From Chloroflexota bacterium (lineage in GTDB: Bacteria > Chloroflexota > Anaerolineae > Anaerolineales > UBA4823), in assembly GCA_017860725.1 (NCBI GenBank), contig JAGDMX010000217.1:1-5389 (forward strand): a DNA stretch of 5,389 nt. The letters run 5' to 3'. The position numbers and the translations under genes are program-made. This document shows, piece by piece, positions 1 to 5,026 of the stretch; positions within the stretch are counted from its first letter, which is position 1; every line of letters starts with the position of its first letter. The notes below the pieces were generated by a model. It had not been told where the DNA came from, ran no database searches, and was given only the letters and a program-made list of their open reading frames with translations.

Positions 1-78
1 GTAGGTCGCGGACCGAATCCCCCTGGCCCTGTTGGCGGGGTTGGTAGACGCCGCAACGGCCCCGGGCTGCTGCGATAG
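1..78 (+). CDS. possible C-terminal tail of an upstream gene (Gly/Pro/Arg-rich), 5' truncated
   Basis: Reading from base 1 in the first frame gives 25 codons and a TAG stop at 76-78. The peptide is low in complexity, rich in Gly, Pro and Arg, and contains the stretch GRGPNPPGPVGGVGRRR. Such tails occur on small Gly-rich zinc-ribbon or iron-sulfur proteins and on RNA-binding proteins, but 25 residues cannot assign a family. The opposite strand is also open here in one frame (1-120), so coding on either strand is uncertain. If real, the gene ends about 58 bases before the hairpin at 136-168, which could then serve as its 3' structure. I do not recognise the gene. Confidence 0.25.
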   Translation, partial: VGRGPNPPGPVGGVGRRRNGPGLLR

Positions 79-135
79 CCGAAGCGCAACACCCGCCGAC
101 GCGCCTTGGCGCGGCTGTAAGGCTGGATGGTGCCA

Positions 136-168
136 TGGATGATACGGGACCTTTCCCCGTATCATCCA
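136..168. terminator. perfect 13-bp hairpin between the upstream region and the channel gene
   Basis: The arms at 136-148 (TGGATGATACGGG) and 156-168 pair without a mismatch around a 7-base loop at 149-155. No run of T follows on the plus strand and none on the minus strand, so this is not a classic intrinsic terminator. It may be the 3' end structure of whatever lies upstream, or a regulatory hairpin or operator in the leader of the channel operon, whose start codon is 57 bases downstream. The structure is certain, the role is not. Confidence 0.4.
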
Positions 169-225
169 CATCAACCTTCTTAAAATCGTACCTGGTTGGA
201 GACCTGCAATAAGTAGACGATTCAC

Positions 226-1044
226 ATGACACAGGAAACGCCCAAACTCCGCAAGACAAGTAATGCTTACAATATCTTTATTCTGGTCCTGACTATCCTC
301 TCTCTGGCAGTGATGGTGGTGATGCTGCTGCCCATATCGGATGCAACTTTACAGTTGCTTTCGATTTATGACAACCTGATCTGCCTCATTTTCCTGATCG
401 ACTTCTTCCTCAACCTGCGCGGGGCAGCCAAGAAATCCGATTACTTTATCAAAGAACGCGGCTGGCTCGACCTGCTTGGCTCGATCCCTTCGTTAGGGCT
501 TTTGACCAATGCCGGAAAATATGTTGGCCTCTTTCGCCTGGCCCGCCTGAGCCGGTTAGCGCGCATCGTGCGCCTGTTGCGCGGCGAAAACAGAAAGACG
601 CTGGTCAAGGATATCCTCGAAAACCGCAGCCGGTACGCGACATTTCTTACCATCTTGCTGACCATCCTGGTGCTGACCGTTTCCAGCACGCTCGTGCTCC
701 AGTTCGAGAGCCAGTCGCCAGATGCGAATATCACCACAGGTGGGGACGCGCTCTGGTATTCGATGGTGACCATCACCACGGTGGGTTATGGCGACTTCTA
801 CCCGGTCACTGCTGCGGGACGAATTACAGCCATGTTCATCATGTTCATGGGCGTCGGGATCATCGGCGCCCTGGCCAGCATCCTGGCCAGCCTGCTGGTC
901 GGGTCATCCTCTGAACCTGCGGAAGAGGAGGAAACCCCGGCGGCCGAGCCTTTCCCTTCTGTCGAGGAGGAACTCAAGGCCATCAAGGATGAACTGGCGG
1001 TCATGCATCAAATGATCGAAAAAATGTCTGCAGAAATTAAATAA
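226..1044 (+). CDS. six-transmembrane voltage-gated potassium channel
   Basis: This 272-residue inner-membrane protein has the full plan of a bacterial Kv-type channel subunit (ion transport family), which would work as a tetramer passing K+. S1 lies at about 16-37, S2 at 45-65 and S3 at 80-94, with Asp82 and Pro88 in the WLDLLGSIP stretch. S4 at 102-119 carries Arg104, 107, 110, 113, 116 and 119, exactly one in three, as a voltage sensor requires. The pore helix and selectivity filter TTVGYGD are at 184-190, followed by S6 at about 199-225. The tail has a Glu-rich linker (230-246) and a heptad-like helix (246-271) that could be a coiled coil for tetramer assembly. No cyclic-nucleotide or RCK domain is present. 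An in-frame stop lies four codons upstream, so ATG 226 is the first ATG. It has no good Shine-Dalgarno site: the nearest GGAG, at 198-201, is too far away. The ClC gene follows after 12 bases, suggesting co-transcription. Confidence 0.95.
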   Translation: MTQETPKLRKTSNAYNIFILVLTILSLAVMVVMLLPISDATLQLLSIYDNLICLIFLIDFFLNLRGAAKKSDYFIKERGWLDLLGSIPSLGLLTNAGKYVGLFRLARLSRLARIVRLLRGENRKTLVKDILENRSRYATFLTILLTILVLTVSSTLVLQFESQSPDANITTGGDALWYSMVTITTVGYGDFYPVTAAGRITAMFIMFMGVGIIGALASILASLLVGSSSEPAEEEETPAAEPFPSVEEELKAIKDELAVMHQMIEKMSAEIK

Positions 1045-1056
1045 AGAAAGGGAGAA

Positions 1057-2343
1057 ATGATTGACCCACAAGTAAGACCTAAATCCTATCTCCGACTGAT
1101 GGCGCTCGTCATTTTGTTAGGCTTGATCAGCGCCTTAATCACCTTTACCTTTATGGCTCTCGTCCATCAAGGAACGTATCTACTGTGGACAGAAGCCGCA
1201 CAGGCGCTGGGTATTGCTCCGCCTCTGTTTACCTTGCTGGTTTGTACCCTCGGCGGTTTGTTGGTTGGGCTGCTGGTAAAGTTCTTTGGCGATCATAGCG
1301 GCATCTTTTTCGAAGTGATGCGCGAATTTGGTAAAACCGGACGCTTTGATTATCGCAATGCCCCCGGGATCGTGATCACCGCCTTCGTGTCACTACTCTC
1401 CGGCGCGAGTTTAGGCCCCGAAGCGCCGCTGGCGGATGCCTGCGGCGGAATCGGCACTTTGGTCTCCGATAAGTTCAAGCTTGATGAGCAGGAAACGCGC
1501 ACGTTGGGCTATTCCGGCGTGAGTGGGATGCTGGCTGCATTTATCACCAATCCATTTGGCGGGGCGCTGCTGGGTTTGGAGTCAGCCCAAGGCGGGGTGA
1601 CCGGCAAGGCGGCATACTTCTGGGTGCTGTTCCCCAGTCTATTGGCATCAGCTGTATCAACGGTGGTCTTCGTCCTCCTCACCGGAACATTCTTCGAGAC
1701 TTTATACAAGTTCCCAAAATATACTCCTCGGCTGGTGGATATGTTATATGCCGCGCCACTGGGCGTGCTCGGTGCGGTGGTTGGCGTGCTGTTTATGCTC
1801 TCTCTCAAACATCTGCAACAGCTCTTTCAGGCATTGAAGGGGCGCCTGGTGCTGCGCGGCGTGCTCGGCGGCCTGGGCATGGGGGTCATCGGCGCCCTTT
1901 TACCGCTGACTCTATTTTCGGGCGAGGAAGAAACGACTGAACTGATCACCGATGCGGCGGAGATAGGCGTGGTGATGCTGATTGTGTTAGGTTTAATGAA
2001 GCTGTTCGCCACCTCCCTCCTGCTCGCCACAGGCTGGAAAGGTGGCTATATCTTCCCGATCATGTTCGCCAGCGTCGCTTTGGGCATGGCCATCGATCTA
2101 CTGTTTCCCGGCATTCCCGTGGCGGTCGCCGTCGCAGCGACGATGGCGGGCGCGCTCGTTGCTACTTTGAGAGCGCCTTTGTATGCGGCGCTCTTTACTT
2201 TGGTTCTGGTGCAGAAAGAAACCGCCTCGGTGATTGCTGTGGCTGTGGTTGTCGGCGCCTTGCTCACAGCTTTTTTGGGGTTGCGTGAGGCACGGCGAGC
2301 AGCCGCACAGGCGCAAACTGCTCAGGATGTTAGTCATGAATAA
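1057..2343 (+). CDS. ClC-family voltage-gated chloride channel or Cl-/H+ antiporter, short form without CBS domains
   Basis: This 428-residue polytopic membrane protein has repeated Gly/Ala/Leu-rich helices throughout. ClC landmarks are visible. GPEAP at 120-124 stands where the family has G-K/R-E-G-P, placing the gating glutamate at Glu122. TNPFGGALLGLES at 164-176 matches the helix holding the E. coli pair Glu202/Glu203. GWKGGYIFP at 326-334 matches the Gly-Gly-x-Phe-x-Pro anion-binding loop, and LRAPLYAALF at 371-380 matches the late R-A-P element. The first motif (GSGIP) is only loosely kept as HSGIF at 80-84. The second inner glutamate is Ser176, and the final helix with the anion-binding Tyr445 of E. 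coli ClcA seems missing: the chain ends in an Ala/Arg/Gln-rich polar tail at 409-428. It resembles short YfeO-like ClC proteins. Channel versus antiporter cannot be decided. A purine-rich Shine-Dalgarno site (1049-1054) sits very close to ATG 1057. The end overlaps the next gene by 8 bases. Confidence 0.92.
   Translation: MIDPQVRPKSYLRLMALVILLGLISALITFTFMALVHQGTYLLWTEAAQALGIAPPLFTLLVCTLGGLLVGLLVKFFGDHSGIFFEVMREFGKTGRFDYRNAPGIVITAFVSLLSGASLGPEAPLADACGGIGTLVSDKFKLDEQETRTLGYSGVSGMLAAFITNPFGGALLGLESAQGGVTGKAAYFWVLFPSLLASAVSTVVFVLLTGTFFETLYKFPKYTPRLVDMLYAAPLGVLGAVVGVLFMLSLKHLQQLFQALKGRLVLRGVLGGLGMGVIGALLPLTLFSGEEETTELITDAAEIGVVMLIVLGLMKLFATSLLLATGWKGGYIFPIMFASVALGMAIDLLFPGIPVAVAVAATMAGALVATLRAPLYAALFTLVLVQKETASVIAVAVVVGALLTAFLGLREARRAAAQAQTAQDVSHE
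2323..2327 (+). promoter_or_regulatory. ribosome binding site that sets the start of the AI-2E family gene
   Basis: CAGGA ends 8 bases before ATG 2336, a normal spacing. It lies inside the last codons of the ClC gene. It supports ATG 2336 over the ATG at 2327, which overlaps the site itself, and over the ATG at 2234, which would add 34 residues of Arg- and Trp-rich sequence read in a second frame of the ClC gene. Confidence 0.6.
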
Positions 2344-3451
2344 ACTATCCGGCCGGTTGGTAGTTTACCTGGTGGGGGGAGCTGCGATTTTTGTGATCTT
2401 GTTCGGAATCCGCGGCTCTGCCTACATTATCAATCCGATCCTGCTGGCTGCTGTCATCACCATCACGGTTCTACCCGTCCCAGGCCGATTAACGAAGCGT
2501 GGGCTCCCCGGTTGGTTGGCATTGGTACTGACCATTGGAATGGTTGTACTGATATTGTTGCTGGTTATCGCCACAGTATTCTTCTCGATTACCAAGTTAA
2601 CCACTGAGATACCGGCATACACCACAAGCGCCTCGCAACAAACCACCGAGGAACCTGCTACGGATTCGGCGACTGAGACAACCACACAACCATCCGAAGT
2701 GTCCGTCCAGGTTGGTGAAATCGCTCAAGGTGTGATAGCGAGCGTGCTCAATCTGCTGGTCCAATTTGGGTGGGCTCTGGTAATCTTCTTTTTTATGATC
2801 AGCGCGGCCATTACATTACCTAAACCTTCCCGGCTGGGGCTGGATCCGAATGCTCCAACTATCGGACGAATAACCCATCTCACTGAAGATGTACGCAAGT
2901 ATATGACCGTCCTGACCGGGATTAATTTATTGGTGGGCCTCGGCGATACCATCTTCCTCCTGTTACTGGGGGTGGATTACGCCTTGCTGTGGGGGCTGCT
3001 GGCCTGGTTCATGGGGTATATCCCTTCAATTGGTTTCATCATTGCCTTGATCCCACCTGTGCTCATGGCTTACGCTCAGTACGGCCTGGAGACCGCGCTG
3101 ATTGTCCTGGTTGGATATATATTGATCAACGGCGGTGTGCAGAACTTCATCCAACCCAAGCTCATGGGGCAGCGGTTGAAAATCTCGCCGGTGGTCGTGT
3201 TCGTCGGTTTGTTTATCTGGGGTTACCTACTGGGTGGGATTGGGGCGCTCCTGGCGGTGCCACTCACCCTGCTGGTGCTGATCATTATGGAGAATTTTGA
3301 AGGCACACGTCCTCTGGCGATCCTGATGCGCTACACAGGTGAGGAGAAAGAAGAGGAAAGAAAACAGGCTGAACAACATGTGAAGGGATTGTGGGGAAAA
3401 TTGAGAGGAACATTCAGCTCTGATCGTGAGTCTGAGGATTTGAATAAGTGA
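2336..3451 (+). CDS. AI-2E/UPF0118 (PerM-like) family membrane transporter
   Basis: This 371-residue integral membrane protein has the family's layout: two N-terminal helices (about 8-25 and 28-48), a third (58-84), a periplasmic or loop segment (about 88-135), a helix (136-160), a central region with DVRKYMTVLTGINLLVGL (185-202), and the diagnostic C-terminal half. That half includes NGGVQNFIQPKLMGQRLKIS (265-284) and GGIGALLAVPLTLLVL (300-315), the most conserved stretches of the family. The loop at 88-126 is unusually rich in Thr, Ser and Glu and looks disordered. The tail at 335-371 is charged and cytoplasmic. Family members have been linked to autoinducer-2 export and, in other cases, to Na+/H+ antiport, so the substrate is open; the ion-channel neighbours favour an ion-related role (inference). 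It is translationally coupled to the ClC gene: its ATG overlaps the ClC stop in an ATGAATAA junction. Confidence 0.9.
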   Translation: MNKLSGRLVVYLVGGAAIFVILFGIRGSAYIINPILLAAVITITVLPVPGRLTKRGLPGWLALVLTIGMVVLILLLVIATVFFSITKLTTEIPAYTTSASQQTTEEPATDSATETTTQPSEVSVQVGEIAQGVIASVLNLLVQFGWALVIFFFMISAAITLPKPSRLGLDPNAPTIGRITHLTEDVRKYMTVLTGINLLVGLGDTIFLLLLGVDYALLWGLLAWFMGYIPSIGFIIALIPPVLMAYAQYGLETALIVLVGYILINGGVQNFIQPKLMGQRLKISPVVVFVGLFIWGYLLGGIGALLAVPLTLLVLIIMENFEGTRPLAILMRYTGEEKEEERKQAEQHVKGLWGKLRGTFSSDRESEDLNK

Positions 3452-3601
3452 GCCATCGTGATAATATCTGGGAGGCGAATATATAAACACTCAAGATAAT
3501 AATATCCACCGCCTACCTGGTATGTATCGCTCTCTACCCATCATAAATTGGCTACCGCAGAGTGAGTCACCTTGCCCTTGGATAGGCAAAGCAGTGTCTC
3601 C
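3452..3601. other. 150-base AT-rich spacer with an imperfect long-loop inverted repeat
   Basis: The spacer between the AI-2E family gene and the brkB-like gene is clearly richer in A and T than its neighbours. GGGAGGCG (3470-3477) can pair, with one mismatch, with CGCCTACC (3510-3517) around a 32-base loop that is almost all A/T. The related strings GATAATATC (3460-3468) and GATAATAATATC (3495-3506) lie nearby. No T-tract follows, so this is not a convincing terminator. The spacer may hold the promoter of the brkB-like gene, but I could not find a -35/-10 pair worth naming. Confidence 0.3.
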
Positions 3602-4501
3602 ATGACTAAATTAACTTCGCTCAGGGATTTCACCCTAGAAATTTACCAAATCTGGGTCAGCGAAAAACCCAATCAATTGGCAGCTGCCCTGTCATATTTT
3701 GGTATGTTCTCTTTTGCAGCGGTGATATTCATTGCTTTTTGGCTAGCTAGTTTTTTTATCAACGAGGCGGCAGCCGCCGAGCAATTTTACTCACGGATTG
3801 AGGCAGTCTTAGGAGCAGAAACAGCAGCATTTATCCAGGAATCAGTATCCACCATAGCGGCATCCACCTCTGGTGGATCCTTGATTGTATCGGTAGTTAG
3901 CTTGATATCTCTCCTGTTTGCAGCGATGGGGCTGTTCTTGCAACTTAAGTATGTACTTAACAGAATCTGGGGGGTGCCACTAACACAGAGGGGACAAAAG
4001 TTAGCGCCTATCCGTCAAAGATTATTTGCATTTATCATGGTCATTGCCTTAGGGCTGTTGGTCATTTTGACAACGGTGATCAACGTGGCCTTTGCCTGGT
4101 TTGGCTCAGTCGTCGAAGATTACACTGGCGATAGTGGTTTGGTATCTGCCCTTAATCTTCTTGCTCTTCTGGGCGTCATCGTCCTGGCCAACGCTTTTAT
4201 TTATAAAGTGCTGCCTGATGTCAGGATCGCCTGGCGGGATGTTTGGCCTGGATCTGTCGTCGCTACCTTTCTGATGGCACTCGGAGGTCTGGTGATCGGA
4301 TTGTATTTTCGAATTGGCGGCATCAACTCCAGCTTTGAGGCGGCCGGCGCGTTTGCTGTCTTGATGATCGCCATATATTACTTTGCACAAATATTCCTGG
4401 TCGGTGCAATCATTACCAGGGTTTATGCACACAAGCATGGCTCAATGCGCGAGTCGCCCACCAACAATCCGCCCAGCTCTGACATGGAGCATAGCGGGTG
4501 A
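3602..4501 (+). CDS. YihY/BrkB family inner membrane protein
   Basis: From ATG 3602 this is 299 residues, the usual family length. Recognisable stretches in order are NQLAAALSYFGMFSFAAVIF (24-43, the typical opening of the first helix), LKYVLNRIWGV (115-125), YKVLPDVRIAWRDVWPGSVV (201-220), and GAFAVLMIAIYYFAQIFLVG (249-268) followed by ITRVYA (271-276). Six membrane segments are expected, at about 27-53, 93-117, 141-169, 180-202, 217-236 and 248-272. The tail after 277 is short, polar and Pro/Ser-rich. The family was once called ribonuclease BN by mistake and is also known as BrkB, linked to serum resistance in Bordetella; its biochemical role is unsettled, and transport is a reasonable inference. 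The frame stays open upstream to a TTG at 3572, preceded by GAGTGAG, which would add 10 residues unlike the family start. Neither start has a strong Shine-Dalgarno site. The gene is more AT-rich than the upstream three and is probably transcribed separately. Confidence 0.9.
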   Translation: MTKLTSLRDFTLEIYQIWVSEKPNQLAAALSYFGMFSFAAVIFIAFWLASFFINEAAAAEQFYSRIEAVLGAETAAFIQESVSTIAASTSGGSLIVSVVSLISLLFAAMGLFLQLKYVLNRIWGVPLTQRGQKLAPIRQRLFAFIMVIALGLLVILTTVINVAFAWFGSVVEDYTGDSGLVSALNLLALLGVIVLANAFIYKVLPDVRIAWRDVWPGSVVATFLMALGGLVIGLYFRIGGINSSFEAAGAFAVLMIAIYYFAQIFLVGAIITRVYAHKHGSMRESPTNNPPSSDMEHSG

Positions 4502-4595
4502 AAGTCTCGCCATTCCAATCGGTTGCAACACCAGCAGGCAGGTAGGCTTTGCCTTCGCAATATGAGTAGCGGTCTTGGATATGGACTTTAAGCAT
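4413..4595 (-). CDS. small protein of 60 residues, unknown function, antisense to the brkB-like 3' end
   Basis: ATG at 4595-4593 is preceded by a near-ideal Shine-Dalgarno site (AAGGAG, six bases away), the best in the window together with that of the DUF1254 gene. The first 34 residues, MLKVHIQDRYSYCEGKAYLP and the part following it (to TFTR), lie in the spacer and read like a real folded beta-type peptide. The remaining 26 run antisense into the last codons of the brkB-like gene, are rich in Trp, Cys and Ala, and look less protein-like. The gene may therefore be a truncated remnant, a small protein with a convergent overlap, or a chance ORF. No membrane helix or signal peptide is seen. A terminator on the same strand lies just upstream (4630-4675). 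A weak promoter-like pair, TTGAGT (4653-4648) and TATTTT (4631-4626) 16 bases apart, overlaps that terminator and could drive it. I do not recognise a family. Confidence 0.45.
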   Translation of the reverse strand: MLKVHIQDRYSYCEGKAYLPAGVATDWNGETFTRYAPCQSWADCWWATRALSHACVHKPW

Positions 4596-4601
4596 GGTTC
4601 T

Positions 4602-4607
4602 CTCCTT
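4602..4607 (-). promoter_or_regulatory. strong ribosome binding site for the minus-strand small ORF
   Basis: On the minus strand AAGGAG is followed by six bases and then ATG 4595. This fixes the start at 4595 rather than at the in-frame ATG 4619, which lies upstream of the site. It is the main reason to take the small ORF seriously. Confidence 0.55.
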
Positions 4608-4629
4608 TCTGTCCAGCATGGCCTTAAAA

Positions 4630-4675
4630 TAAAAAAGCCCGCCCCAGACTCAACGAACTGAGTCCGAGGCGGGCT
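4630..4675 (-). terminator. intrinsic terminator on the minus strand (possible attenuator)
   Basis: AGCCCGCC (4636-4643) pairs fully with GGCGGGCT (4668-4675). After a 3 by 3 internal loop, GACTCA (4647-4652) pairs with TGAGTC (4659-4664) around a six-base loop. Read on the minus strand the GC-rich stem is followed by six U, then AUUUU. On the plus strand no U-tract follows, so it does not obviously terminate the brkB-like transcript. No minus-strand protein gene ends just to its right, so it either ends a non-coding transcript from about 4700-4840 or acts as a leader terminator before the small ORF that begins at 4595. Confidence 0.8.
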
Positions 4676-4698
4676 GGGATAGGCTGTATGGATGGTCA

Positions 4699-4833
4699 CG
4701 GATAGCAGGCGACACCTCGTTCGCTTTGCAACGGGGCGATGCTCCAGCCTGCGTCCGCTCCCCAGGTGCCCAGGCGGTGCCCTACGGGGTCACCAGCACC
4801 TATGGGGTAGGATATTTAATTATTTACCACCCC
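4699..4833 (-). ncRNA. candidate structured RNA or leader, GC-rich multi-hairpin block upstream of the minus-strand terminator
   Basis: Several helices can form side by side. One arm pairs CGGA (4699-4702) with TCCG (4754-4757) and GCAGGC (4705-4710) with GCCTGC (4747-4752), and encloses a nine-pair hairpin of 4713-4721 with 4730-4738 containing one mismatch. A second hairpin is GGTG (4776-4779) with CACC (4791-4794), extended by CCC with GGG around a four-base loop. A third pairs 4804-4810 with 4827-4833 around an AT-rich loop; one of its pairs is a G-U wobble only if the minus strand is transcribed. With the terminator this makes a unit of about 200 bases, the size of a small RNA or riboswitch-type leader. 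It does not match the SRP RNA, RNase P, tmRNA, T-box, cobalamin or c-di-GMP consensus features I know. A non-transcribed foldable intergenic repeat is the main alternative. Confidence 0.3.
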
Positions 4834-4877
4834 CATGTTCACTTTGGGATCGCACGATACCTATTCAATACCATGTG

Positions 4878-4899
4878 AAAAACACACTGGGGTGTTTTT
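4878..4899. other. A/T-rich inverted repeat between the structured block and the DUF1254 gene
   Basis: AAAAACAC (4878-4885) and GTGTTTTT (4892-4899) are perfect complements around a six-base loop. The symmetrical A and T runs resemble a weak bidirectional terminator, but the stem has few GC pairs. It could also be a protein-binding operator. It is the only marked structure between 4840 and 4965; otherwise this stretch shows nothing gene-like. Confidence 0.3.
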
Positions 4900-4952
4900 G
4901 GGGACAATCCAGAGGAAATAGCTGTTGTATGTGGTAGGAAAATGCGCGATAC

Positions 4953-4984
4953 TAGAATCAATGATTAGGGTTCGTTCAGGAACC
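4953..4984 (+). promoter_or_regulatory. weak candidate promoter and operator region of the DUF1254 gene
   Basis: TAGAAT (4953-4958) matches the bacterial -10 consensus at five of six positions, but no good -35 lies 16-18 bases upstream. Just downstream, GGTTC (4969-4973) and GAACC (4980-4984) form a short inverted repeat that could be an operator half-site pair or a small leader hairpin. A second -10-like string, TATACA (5004-5009), is probably too close to the ribosome binding site to be used. Low certainty. Confidence 0.2.
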
Positions 4985-5014
4985 AAGATAGACAAACCCC
5001 AAGTATACAGATCA

Positions 5015-5023
5015 GGGGAGGAG
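5015..5023 (+). promoter_or_regulatory. strong ribosome binding site that sets a TTG start
   Basis: GGGGAGGAG carries a full GGAGG core at 5017-5021, five bases before TTG 5027. The later in-frame ATG codons at 5060 and 5066 have no such site in front of them, so this decides the start of the DUF1254 gene. Confidence 0.65.
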
Positions 5024-5026
5024 ACC

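Noticed and set aside
95..115. Short GC-rich inverted repeat (CGCGCC/GGCGCG)
   Set aside because: Stem with a tiny loop and no T-tract in very GC-rich sequence; likely chance, with the 136-168 hairpin being the stronger structure.
2234..2335. Longer form of the AI-2E family gene starting at ATG 2234
   Set aside because: The extra 34 residues lie in another frame of the ClC gene, are rich in Trp, Arg and Cys, and do not resemble the family start; ATG 2336 has its own ribosome binding site.
2989..3300. Plus-strand ORF of 103 codons inside the AI-2E family gene
   Set aside because: It overlaps the most conserved part of the real gene in another frame and is a shadow.
3572..3601. TTG start for the brkB-like gene
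   Set aside because: Not excluded, but the added 10 residues are unlike the family N-terminus and ATG 3602 gives the usual length.
4699..4833. Known RNA classes (SRP RNA, RNase P, tmRNA, T-box, cobalamin or c-di-GMP riboswitch)
   Set aside because: The diagnostic conserved boxes of each were looked for on both strands and not found; only generic structure is supported.
4692..4937. Plus-strand ORF of 81 codons
   Set aside because: It reads through the foldable GC-rich block and the A/T hairpin, has no Shine-Dalgarno site, and its Cys/Arg/Pro-rich peptide looks like translated non-coding DNA.
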